Positions 1-6,747 of a stretch of DNA of 37,437 bases are shown piece by piece. The notes below the pieces were generated by a model, which saw nothing but the letters and a program-made list of their open reading frames with translations, did not search any database and was not told the DNA's origin. The position numbers were made by a program, and so were the translations under genes. The stretch is from Halococcus thailandensis JCM 13552 (lineage in GTDB: Archaea > Halobacteriota > Halobacteria > Halobacteriales > Halococcaceae): the NCBI RefSeq assembly GCF_000336715.1, contig NZ_AOMF01000152.1, positions 3,637 through 41,073 of the forward strand, read 5' to 3'. Positions within the stretch are counted from its first letter, which is position 1, and the number at the start of each line of letters is the position of its first letter.

Positions 1-232
1 TTCGTGACCATCTCTCGTCGTCGACTACACACTATACCCGAATAACTCTTATCAATATGCAAACTGTTTTTGGCTCTCCGAAACCTCTCGGTAGTGGATA
101 GTCGATTCCAGACGTTGCAAATATAGTGGATCTGTAGTTCGAATCTGCAATCGTAGGGGATGTTGAAATCGATCATTCGCCTCTGTCAGTGCTTCCAATG
201 ATTGATTGCGGTGGACGACGGCAGATCTACTA
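1..232. other. Upstream region without a recognised gene
   Basis: No reading frame here has haloarchaeal codon use. The stretch is richer in A and T than the genes around it and precedes a universal stress protein gene, so it probably holds that gene's promoter. AT-rich candidates near 120-127 (AAATATAG) were noted, but none is at a decisive distance. Confidence 0.5.
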
Positions 233-1099
233 GTGTTCGACAACGTTCTCGTCCCGACCGACGGAAGCGCGTGTGCCGAGATGGCCAGCGAGTACGCCAG
301 GAACCTGGCGACGAAGTACGAGGCGACCGTCCACGCGCTGTGCGTCGCGGATTCCCGGAGACTCGAAAACGCACCACAATACGAACGGATCAAAGAAGAA
401 CGGAGCGAATCCGCCGAACAAGCCCGTTCCGAGTTCTCCGCTGCCGGACTCTCGGCGAATCAGGCCGTCCGGACTGACGTTCCCCACGAGGCCATCCTCG
501 AATACGCGTCAAATCAGGAAATAGATCTGATCGTCATGGGAACACACGGGCGAACGGGGGTCGATCGGTATCCCCTCGGCAGCGTCACCGAGAAAGTCGT
601 TCGTCTCTCGGACGCGCCAGTGTTGACGGTACAAGAGATGGACGACGACGCGATCACGTATCCATATACTGACGTCCTGGTGGCGACCGATGGCAGTGAT
701 GGAGCGGCTGCAGCAATCGATCCGGCCGTGGATATCGCACGGACCTACGATGCTCGTCTCCACGCACTCTCGGTCGTCGATTCGATGGCGCTGGGGGTCG
801 ACGTTCGTACCGATATCATCGACGAGCAGTTCGAGGACGCAGCCCAGACAGCAGTCAAAACTGTCGACGAGCGTGCTCGTGATGCATCCGTCTCCGTGAT
901 CGAAACTGCCGTCGAGTACGGAACGCCCTATCGAGAGATCAACGCCTATGCGGACGCGCACGATATCGACCTCGTCGTGATGGGGACTCGTGGACAAAGC
1001 GGCCTCAAGCGCTACCTCCTCGGCAGCGTGACGGAGAAGACGGTGCGGACGTCACCCGTGCCCGTGCTGTCGGTTCGGGAGCCGGATCCGAAGGAGTGA
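233..1099 (+). CDS. Universal stress protein, two UspA domains in tandem
   Basis: Protein of 288 residues made of two UspA folds. Each opens with the strand-plus-loop pattern LVPTDGS or LVATDGSD and ends with the ATP-binding pattern GTHGRTG...GSVTEKVVR (first) or GTRGQSG...GSVTEKTVR (second). These glycine motifs suggest a nucleotide-binding Usp rather than the non-binding type. The GTG at 233 is chosen because the protein then begins MFDNVLVPTDGS, as is usual; an in-frame TTG at 206 would add nine residues with no family similarity. Usp proteins are cytoplasmic stress and energy sensors of unclear biochemistry. A second tandem Usp lies at 2167, with a DoxX-like gene between them. Confidence 0.88.
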   Translation: MFDNVLVPTDGSACAEMASEYARNLATKYEATVHALCVADSRRLENAPQYERIKEERSESAEQARSEFSAAGLSANQAVRTDVPHEAILEYASNQEIDLIVMGTHGRTGVDRYPLGSVTEKVVRLSDAPVLTVQEMDDDAITYPYTDVLVATDGSDGAAAAIDPAVDIARTYDARLHALSVVDSMALGVDVRTDIIDEQFEDAAQTAVKTVDERARDASVSVIETAVEYGTPYREINAYADAHDIDLVVMGTRGQSGLKRYLLGSVTEKTVRTSPVPVLSVREPDPKE

Positions 1100-1508
1100 C
1101 TATCCAGCCAGTACCGAGTACTGTTTGCACCAGAACGCCGAACACCGCTGTTGTTCCCGATAGCACGCCCGGATATGAGAACCAGGCAGGTAGTTGCTCT
1201 CCCCTTCCCCGACGATAGAACGTTCGCGTGCAATGGGCCAAACTGCGCCGGATGACGAACGTTCGTAAATGACCCTGCCCTGCTCGCTCACCCCGTCTTG
1301 GGACAACTGTCTATCGTTCCGCTGGTATCCGTATCCTGCAGCTGTCACTCTCTGGGTCGGCCTTCGGAGGCTGGTTGACTGTTGCATTCCGACCTCTACA
1401 GGAAACGCAAATGAGGCGTCGATATTTCCTCAATTTTCAATCATTGAGAATTGCCCTCGCAGTATATTCTGGCTGCGTTCGTCTGTTCAACTGTAGGAGA
1501 GAAAACCC
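1100..1508. promoter_or_regulatory. Intergenic region with promoter of the doxX-like gene
   Basis: No credible gene. Near the downstream gene there is an imperfect 23-bp palindrome at 1431-1453 (arms CAATTTTCAAT and ATTGAGAATTG, one mismatch, one-base centre). A TATA-like TATATT follows at 1463-1468. An AGGAG Shine-Dalgarno-like element at 1495-1499 lies 9 bases before the ATG at 1509. The palindrome sits just upstream of the TATA box, where an archaeal activator or repressor could bind. A perfect 12-bp palindrome (ACGAACGTTCGT) is at 1255-1266. The operator role is inferred. Confidence 0.45.
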
Positions 1509-2075
1509 ATGGCAGCAAACCAGATGACCGGCGAAGCAAACACGTTCAAGAGCAAAATCGGAGGGATCACGCTCACTGGGAAAGCCCATAGCCTGAGCGC
1601 GTGGTTCGTCCTCGCACTCCGACTCATGATGGGGTACGCGTTCCTCTACTCCGGAGTGGACAAGATCCTCGCTGGCGGATTCGATGCACAGGGCTATCTG
1701 GTCGGAGCGGTCCCCGAGGGGAGCCCACTGGTTGGTGTGTTCGCGACGATGGGTCAGACAGCGTGGTTCGTGGATGTCGTGAACGTCGCCGTCCCGTGGG
1801 GTGAGCTTCTCATCGGGCTCGGTCTACTGGTCGGGTTCCTGACCCGCCTCGCAGCGTTCTGGGGCGCGTTCATGATGCTCCTGTTCTACTTCGGGAACTG
1901 GGAGGTCGCCAACGGTGTGATCAACGGTGACTTCGCGTACATGCTCGTGTTCCTCGCTGTGGCCGCCTTCGGGGCCGGGCGCATCCTCGGCCTCGACGCC
2001 ATCGTCGAGCAGCACGAGATCGACGGCGAACCGCTCATCGAGCGCTACCCGAAACTCGACTACATCCTCGGGTGA
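1509..2075 (+). CDS. DoxX/DoxD-like integral membrane protein
   Basis: Protein of 188 residues with about four membrane segments, roughly at residues 30-50, 92-110, 115-130 and 140-160. The first carries the DoxX-like pattern LRLMMGYAFLYSGVDKI. The family includes subunits of thiosulfate:quinone oxidoreductase (DoxD) and many uncharacterised haloarchaeal membrane proteins, so a redox role at the quinone level is possible but not shown. An AGGAG element 9 bases before the ATG supports the start. It is flanked by two tandem Usp genes on the same strand, which hints at a shared stress response. Confidence 0.8.
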   Translation: MAANQMTGEANTFKSKIGGITLTGKAHSLSAWFVLALRLMMGYAFLYSGVDKILAGGFDAQGYLVGAVPEGSPLVGVFATMGQTAWFVDVVNVAVPWGELLIGLGLLVGFLTRLAAFWGAFMMLLFYFGNWEVANGVINGDFAYMLVFLAVAAFGAGRILGLDAIVEQHEIDGEPLIERYPKLDYILG

Positions 2076-2166
2076 TCGTCACCCGGGGTGCTCTGTACGA
2101 TAAGCTACCATCCGAAAACGAGTGAGACCAAACTACAAACACCATCGGGATTCACGACAACACGTT

Positions 2167-3030
2167 ATGTACAATACCATACTCGTCCCAACGGACGGCA
2201 GTGAGGGAGCGAAAGCTGCAGCACGACACGGACTGAACCTTGCGAACGCCTTCGACAGCAAGGTTCAGTTCTTGAGCGTCGTCGACGATCGAGCGTACAG
2301 TAGCAGTCTCGCAGGTATCGACTCGGCGGCAAACGACCAACGGGAAGCGCTCGAACGACAGGCCTCTAACGCACTCCAAGTGCTCGAAGGACTCGTAGAC
2401 GAAACGCCAAGCACGTACCAGACCGCGATCGAACACGGCGTCCCACACGAGACGATCCGTTCCTCTGCCGACGAGCACGATGTCGATCTGATCGCAATGG
2501 GTACCCATGGTCGTACTGGACTCGATCGATATCTCATCGGCAGCGTCGCCGAGCGCGTCGTCAGAACGAGTGACGTTCCCGTTCTTACTGCTCAGACCAA
2601 ACCCGAGGAGAGTTCGGGGTACGACAGAATCGTGATCCCGACCGACGGAAGTGATACTGCAACCGTCGCCGTCGATCACGGACTCGCCATTGCAGAACAG
2701 TACGATGCGACGGTTCACGCGCTCTCAGTCGTCGAGCTCAGTGCTGTGGCAGGTTCGTACGATGTCCCTTCCATGATCGAATCGTTGACGGAACGATGCG
2801 AGCGAACTGTCGAAAGCGTCGCTGAAGAGTGTGAAAACCGCGGTCTCGATGTCGTTGCTGACGTTGTAGAAGGAACGCCCTACCAAGCGATACAGAAGTA
2901 TATCAGAAGCGAGGAAATCGACCTCGTTGCGATGGGTACTCACGGACGGACTGGACTCGGACGATATCTCATCGGGAGCGTGACCGAGCGTATCGTTAGG
3001 ACGAGCGATATTCCGGTACTCACAGTCTAA
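2167..3030 (+). CDS. Universal stress protein, two UspA domains in tandem
   Basis: Protein of 287 residues. Both halves begin with a VPTDGS motif (MYNTILVPTDGS and IVIPTDGSD) and end with GTHGRTGLDRY...GSVAERVVR and GTHGRTGLGRY...GSVTERIVR, the ATP-binding glycine pattern of nucleotide-binding Usp proteins. The ATG at 2167 is chosen because it puts the canonical first strand at the N-terminus; an in-frame upstream start at 2122 would add 15 residues without family similarity. It closely resembles the Usp at 233 in architecture. It lies just before the denitrification-linked membrane gene at 3149. Confidence 0.9.
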   Translation: MYNTILVPTDGSEGAKAAARHGLNLANAFDSKVQFLSVVDDRAYSSSLAGIDSAANDQREALERQASNALQVLEGLVDETPSTYQTAIEHGVPHETIRSSADEHDVDLIAMGTHGRTGLDRYLIGSVAERVVRTSDVPVLTAQTKPEESSGYDRIVIPTDGSDTATVAVDHGLAIAEQYDATVHALSVVELSAVAGSYDVPSMIESLTERCERTVESVAEECENRGLDVVADVVEGTPYQAIQKYIRSEEIDLVAMGTHGRTGLGRYLIGSVTERIVRTSDIPVLTV

Positions 3031-3098
3031 TATCACGATATAATCCCCATCTTTCAACGACGTGAACGGCGATGTGCAGCCGGATCGCGGCACACTGC

Positions 3099-3110
3099 CG
3101 AACCTGTTCG
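3099..3110. promoter_or_regulatory. CGAA-N4-TTCG site before the oxidase-like gene
   Basis: The sequence is CGAACCTGTTCG, an exact match to the semi-palindrome found across this island. Its centre is 44.5 bases before the ATG at 3149, the same spacing as at 5631, 6448 and 9929. It lies inside the longer reading frame that starts at 3062, so it argues that the real start is 3149. A denitrification regulator of the NarO type is the likely reader (inference). Confidence 0.7.
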
Positions 3111-3148
3111 GGCGCACTGCAAGGGGGCTGGCCGCCGTAGGCGAGCGC

Positions 3149-4504
3149 ATGAGCGCGATCATGGGCGATCTCGAAACGGATCGTCAGCCGCCGATGACGA
3201 TCCCGCTGGCACATTTCGTCGTCGGCTTCTGCTTTCTCCTCCTCGGCGGTCTGCTCGGAATCGTGGACGCGGTCGCTGGCGGGGTCGGGCTGACACGGCT
3301 CTCGCACATCCATCTGCTCTTCGTCGGCTGGATCTGTCTCACCATCATGGGCGCGATGACGCAGTTCGTCCCGGTCTGGTCGGGCGTCGAACTCCACTCG
3401 CGCCGGCTCGCGCTCGCACAGCTGTGGCTGCTCACCCCCGGACTCGTCGGGTTCGTCGCGGCGCTGCTCGCGGGAAATCTCGGTTGGCTCCCGCTGTTCG
3501 GATCGGTGATGCTCGTCGGCTTCTGGCTGTTCGTCTACAACGTCGGGCGGACGCTGCTGTGCGCTCGTCCGTTCGACGTGACCGAGCGCCATTTCGCGTT
3601 CGCGCTCGGAACGTTCCTCTTGCTGACGATACTGGGGGTGCTGCTGGCGATCGATTTCACCCAGCCACTGTTCGGCTCGTCGCTCCCGCGTGGGCAAATC
3701 CTCATGGCGCACGCGACGCTCGCGGTCTTCGGCGCGGTGCTCGCGACGGTGCTCGGCGCACTCTACCAGCTGGGAACGATGTTCACCCAGACCTCGCTGC
3801 ACGGCATCGATCGCCCGCTCAAACGGTTCGAGGAAATCGCCTACCCCACCGGCGTACTGGCACTCGCCGCTGGCCGCCTCGTGGCGAACGGGAGTCTCGC
3901 CCGTGTCGGTGGGCTGCTCGTCGTTGCGGGTATCCTCGCCGTCGGTGTGATCCTCGCCCGACGGCTCTTCGAGACGCGGGTTCCGTGGACGCCGATGCTG
4001 TCGCGGTACGCCGTCGTGGCCGTTGCGATGGTGCTCTGGGCGCTGGTGACAGCGCCAGCGTGGGTCGCCGATCCGCTCGCCCGTGCGACGCTGTTCGGCA
4101 CCGAGAGCCCCCACCTGCTCGCGTTCGGCGTCGTCGGATTCGTGGTGCTCGGCACGCTCTATCACGTGGTGCCGTTCATCGTCTGGGTGCATCGCTACAG
4201 CGACCGGCTCGGCTACGAGACGGTGCCCATGATCGACGATCTCTACGACGCACGCGTCGCCACCGCCGATCTCGTCGCGCTGGTCGTCGGTACCGGACTG
4301 CTCGTCGTCGGCGAGCGATTCGCCGTTCCGGCTTCCGTGTTCGCCGTCGGTGGTGGCATCGCAGTCGTCGGGTTCGCCCTCTTCGTCGGGAACATGCTGC
4401 TGGTCGTTCGCGATCACAGCCCACAGGGACTCGGGCGTATCCTCGTTCCGACATCCGCGTCACGTGACTCACGTGCCGTCGACTCCCGACCCGAGGAGCG
4501 CTGA
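3149..4504 (+). CDS. Heme-copper oxidase subunit I-like 12-TM membrane protein
   Basis: Protein of 451 residues with about twelve hydrophobic segments. Segment 2 has the pair HIH (about residues 53-55, SHIHLLFVGW), segment 6 has MAHATLAVFGAV, and segment 10 has HLLAFG...LYHVVPFIVWVH. This spread of histidines recalls heme- and copper-binding helices of NorB and other subunit I proteins. The classical HH pair of segment 7 is not obvious, so it may bind heme without a complete binuclear centre. Length is near that of NorB/CcoN (about 450-480). The start is set by the regulatory site 44.5 bases upstream; a GTG at 3062 would add 29 residues. A role in nitrogen-oxide respiration is inferred from context. 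Confidence 0.65.
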   Translation: MSAIMGDLETDRQPPMTIPLAHFVVGFCFLLLGGLLGIVDAVAGGVGLTRLSHIHLLFVGWICLTIMGAMTQFVPVWSGVELHSRRLALAQLWLLTPGLVGFVAALLAGNLGWLPLFGSVMLVGFWLFVYNVGRTLLCARPFDVTERHFAFALGTFLLLTILGVLLAIDFTQPLFGSSLPRGQILMAHATLAVFGAVLATVLGALYQLGTMFTQTSLHGIDRPLKRFEEIAYPTGVLALAAGRLVANGSLARVGGLLVVAGILAVGVILARRLFETRVPWTPMLSRYAVVAVAMVLWALVTAPAWVADPLARATLFGTESPHLLAFGVVGFVVLGTLYHVVPFIVWVHRYSDRLGYETVPMIDDLYDARVATADLVALVVGTGLLVVGERFAVPASVFAVGGGIAVVGFALFVGNMLLVVRDHSPQGLGRILVPTSASRDSRAVDSRPEER

Positions 4505-4552
4505 TCCACACCCTCTCCTTCCCCTTCTCATCCCTCCCCTCACTCTCATACC

Positions 4553-4564
4553 CGATCATGTTCG
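4553..4564. promoter_or_regulatory. CGAA-N4-TTCG-like site before the cupin gene
   Basis: The sequence is CGATCATGTTCG, with one mismatch to CGAA-N4-TTCG. Its centre is 53.5 bases before the cupin ATG at 4612, slightly further than most copies. It lies in the 107-base gap after the oxidase-like gene, which suggests the cupin has its own promoter. Confidence 0.5.
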
Positions 4565-4611
4565 TGATGAAAGCGATGGCAACGGAGCGATGATAGAGAG
4601 AACGAACACCG

Positions 4612-4953
4612 ATGACAGCGACCGAACCCGAATCCGAACCCACGACCGAGCCCGAACGCGTACGCCTCGACGAACTGGATGGAGCACCGCACGCGGTGGT
4701 GTTCGAACACGACGCGCCGCGCACCATCCGTCTCACGCTCGACGCCGACCAGCAGCTGCCCGCCCATCGCCATCCGGACACCGACATCGTCTGCCATCTC
4801 GTCGAGGGTGTACTCGATCTCGCACTCGATGATGAGTCCCATCGCCTCGCCGCGGGCGATCTGCTCCGGTTCAGCGGCGATCGCGAGATCGCACCGACGG
4901 CCATCGAGGACAGCGTCGCCGTGCTCGTGTTCGCCCCGCAGGAAACCGATTGA
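4612..4953 (+). CDS. Small single-domain cupin
   Basis: Protein of 113 residues with a single beta-barrel cupin domain over about residues 25-110. Motif 1 is recognisable as HRHPDTDIVCHLVEGVLDL, with an HxH pair and a Glu placed for a metal ion. Motif 2 (ISGDREI-like region GDLLRFSGDREIAPTAIED) is weaker. The first 18 residues are acidic and probably disordered. Such cupins bind small ligands or metals; the substrate cannot be told. It sits between the oxidase-like membrane gene and an opposite-strand unknown gene, and a near-match to the island's regulatory motif precedes it, so it is probably expressed under low oxygen. Confidence 0.75.
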   Translation: MTATEPESEPTTEPERVRLDELDGAPHAVVFEHDAPRTIRLTLDADQQLPAHRHPDTDIVCHLVEGVLDLALDDESHRLAAGDLLRFSGDREIAPTAIEDSVAVLVFAPQETD

Positions 4954-5061
4954 TTCCGGAGGGATCACGTGCGATGGCCGGCAGCATCGTCGAACCGTAT
5001 CCCGTCCGGAGTTCGTGAAAAGCGACGCACCTGCCGGACGGTCGAACGGCTGTCGTCGATC

Positions 5062-5631
5062 TCAGAACGGTGACTGTTCCCCGCCGGCCGATCCCGGCTG
5101 CCGTCTCGACCCGGCCGTTGCACTCTCGCTCGCTTCGTCGATCCGCCCGGTGTCGCGATAGCGTGCGTCGAGTTCGTCGAGACGATCGTTGATGGCCGTG
5201 CTCTGCTGGTGCATCGGATGGACGCGAACGCGCACGCGGTCGTACTCGTGGCGATCGCTCAGACCGTTCCACGCGCGAAACGAGCCGATGGTGAGCGTGT
5301 GGCTCTGCGGACAGAACGGTGTCGTCGGGGTGAACTCCGCACGGAGCGTCGAAGAATCGTCGGTCTCCTCGGCGTAGCGATAGCCCGCAGCCGGATGGCG
5401 ATCGTCGAGATTGAGCCGTGCGAGATTGTAGCCGAACGTCATGTCGTAGACGCCGCGCTCGTCGAACAGCCGTTTCGTGAGCCGGTGGAAGGCCGTGTGG
5501 CGATCGTCGGTCAGAACGTCGTGACCGTCGAGAAACGGGCCGGGTTCCGGCAGGTTTTCGGGAACGAACTCGTGATAGCGATCGAAGAGGCTATCGTCCG
5601 CCCTGGAAAACGGCGACGGGAACTCGGGCAT
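5062..5631 (-). CDS. Uncharacterised haloarchaeal protein of the denitrification island
   Basis: Protein of 189 residues that I do not recognise with certainty. It begins MPEFPSPFSR. The central part contains FGYNLARLNL. A segment FTPTTPFCPQSHTLTIGSF has a single Cys in a PFCPQ setting that recalls the CP motif of Fe-S carrier (MIP18/DUF59-type) proteins, followed by VRVRVHPMHQQSTAINDRL. The last 25 residues are polar and low in complexity. The start at 5631 rather than 5688 is chosen because an exact regulatory site is centred 44.5 bases upstream of 5631. The Fe-S assembly idea is speculative. It diverges from the GNAT gene at 5779. Confidence 0.65.
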   Translation of the reverse strand: MPEFPSPFSRADDSLFDRYHEFVPENLPEPGPFLDGHDVLTDDRHTAFHRLTKRLFDERGVYDMTFGYNLARLNLDDRHPAAGYRYAEETDDSSTLRAEFTPTTPFCPQSHTLTIGSFRAWNGLSDRHEYDRVRVRVHPMHQQSTAINDRLDELDARYRDTGRIDEASESATAGSRRQPGSAGGEQSPF

Positions 5632-5669
5632 GGTCGTGTATCGAACCCGAGAACCGGTAACTGCTGTCC

Positions 5670-5681
5670 CGAACCCGTTCG
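5670..5681. promoter_or_regulatory. CGAA-N4-TTCG site before the unknown gene (minus strand)
   Basis: The sequence is CGAACCCGTTCG, an exact match. The centre is 44.5 bases from the start at 5631 on the minus strand. It lies within the N-terminal extension that would exist if translation began at 5688, so it supports the shorter protein. Confidence 0.7.
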
Positions 5682-5729
5682 TGGCCATCGGGCGTTTCGA
5701 CGGGATGAAATCGGGATCGGTTCCTGATG

Positions 5730-5741
5730 CGAAGATGTTCG
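5730..5741. promoter_or_regulatory. CGAA-N4-TTCG site before the GNAT gene
   Basis: The sequence is CGAAGATGTTCG, an exact match, centred 43.5 bases before the ATG at 5779. It is the second of two sites in the divergent gap, one for each gene. A weak AT-rich stretch (GTATTCC) follows, where a TATA box would be expected. Confidence 0.7.
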
Positions 5742-5778
5742 CAACAGCGTATTCCGGTTAGTATGATCAAGTATCACT

Positions 5779-6384
5779 ATGGCCGATCGCTCCGGGGATG
5801 CAGGCGTCGCCTGCGACGGGTGGGACTACTCCGGCTGTGAGGGGACGAAATACTGTCCGCCACGCTGCCCACGGTTCGTCGATGGCGACGGGACGGCGCT
5901 GCTAGTCAGACCGTACGAGTCGGATCATCGGGACGCGCTGGTGCAGATGTACGAAGAGATCGATGCGGACAGCAGAACGCTCGGTCTGCCACCGGAGTCG
6001 CGTGAAGGGATCGAGGACTGGCTCGATCACCTCACGTCGAACGGATGGAACCTCGTCGCGCTCGCCGGCGACGACGTGGTCGGCCATATCGCGGCCGCCC
6101 CGCTTGACGACGAGGAGCCACATATCGTCGTGTTCGTCCACCACGCCTACCAGAATCGAGGCCTCGGTACCGAGCTGATTCGACAGCTCATCGCCCACGC
6201 CGACGACAGGGATCACGGTGCGCTCGTACTGACCGTCGCCGCGGAGAACGAACGAGCCAGAACCGTCTACGACAACATCGGCTTCGATGTGAGCGATCGG
6301 CTGGCAACCGAGATCACGATGCGGCTCTCGATCGAGGAACCGATCGCGAAACGCGTTCGGCTCCCGCCGGCGGAGCGGCCGTGA
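5779..6384 (+). CDS. GNAT acetyltransferase with Cys-rich N-terminus
   Basis: Protein of 201 residues. Residues about 40-190 form a GNAT fold: the acetyl-CoA binding loop is seen as HAYQNRGLGTELIRQL (Q/R-x-x-G-x-G/A type) and the last motif as NERARTVYDNIGF. Before it is a short domain with four cysteines at residues 12, 20, 26 and 30 (spacing 7, 5, 3), which could hold a metal ion or Fe-S cluster or act as a redox switch. GNAT enzymes transfer acetyl groups to amines; the acceptor here is unknown. The gene is preceded by an exact regulatory site at the standard distance, so it belongs to the island's regulon. Confidence 0.8.
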   Translation: MADRSGDAGVACDGWDYSGCEGTKYCPPRCPRFVDGDGTALLVRPYESDHRDALVQMYEEIDADSRTLGLPPESREGIEDWLDHLTSNGWNLVALAGDDVVGHIAAAPLDDEEPHIVVFVHHAYQNRGLGTELIRQLIAHADDRDHGALVLTVAAENERARTVYDNIGFDVSDRLATEITMRLSIEEPIAKRVRLPPAERP

Positions 6385-6397
6385 GCACCAAGATCGC

Positions 6398-6409
6398 CGA
6401 ACATCATCG
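6398..6409. promoter_or_regulatory. CGAA-N4-TTCG-like site before the PaaB-like gene
   Basis: The sequence is CGAACATCATCG (one mismatch in the right half), centred 44.5 bases before the ATG at 6448. The same 12-mer occurs in reverse at 10810-10821 before a DUF2249 gene. Confidence 0.6.
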
Positions 6410-6447
6410 GGAAAGGAACGTTTGCATCGTGGCTCGCGTGTGGAACC

Positions 6448-6747
6448 ATGGCCGAGCAATCGAACTGGTCTCGCGTCGGCGAGCAGCCCCGTGATGCGGT
6501 CGATCGTGAATGGGAGGTCTTCATTCGGAACGAGTCACGGGATCCACTGCAGCACGTCGGGAGCGTGTCCGCGCCCACGATCGAAACTGCTCGGACACAG
6601 GCGACGACCCTGTTCGGCCGGTACGCGACCGATCTGTGGCTCTGTCCAGCGACCGACGTGCGGCGCTATTCCAGAACGACGATCGACGAACGGGCCGTGT
6701 CGGTCGATTCCGAGGGAGAGCGCGACGAGCGAGGCCACAGCGCATGA
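6448..6747 (+). CDS. PaaB-like small protein, Htur_1727-type radical SAM partner
   Basis: Protein of 99 residues. Its core (about 20-75, EVFIRNESRDPLQHVGSVSA then TARTQATTLFGRYATDLWLC) resembles PaaB, the small structural subunit of phenylacetyl-CoA monooxygenase, although no paa genes are near. From memory it matches the haloarchaeal family called Htur_1727-type, listed as a candidate radical-SAM-modified peptide (RiPP) or partner. It has no leader-peptide-like N-terminus or Cys-rich core; its only Cys is in WLCPATDV. Its stop overlaps the start of the radical SAM gene (ATGA), so the two are translationally coupled. Partner or scaffold is as likely as precursor. Confidence 0.75.
   Translation: MAEQSNWSRVGEQPRDAVDREWEVFIRNESRDPLQHVGSVSAPTIETARTQATTLFGRYATDLWLCPATDVRRYSRTTIDERAVSVDSEGERDERGHSA

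Noticed and set aside
3020..4417. Long open frame of 465 codons on the minus strand opposite the oxidase-like gene
   Set aside because: It is very rich in Arg, Asp, Glu, His and Gln without domains, and mirrors a clear membrane protein; typical antisense shadow in high-GC DNA.
6448..6747. Annotation as a phenylacetyl-CoA monooxygenase subunit
   Set aside because: The PaaB-like fold is visible, but no paaA, paaC or paaE gene is nearby, while a radical SAM gene overlaps it.
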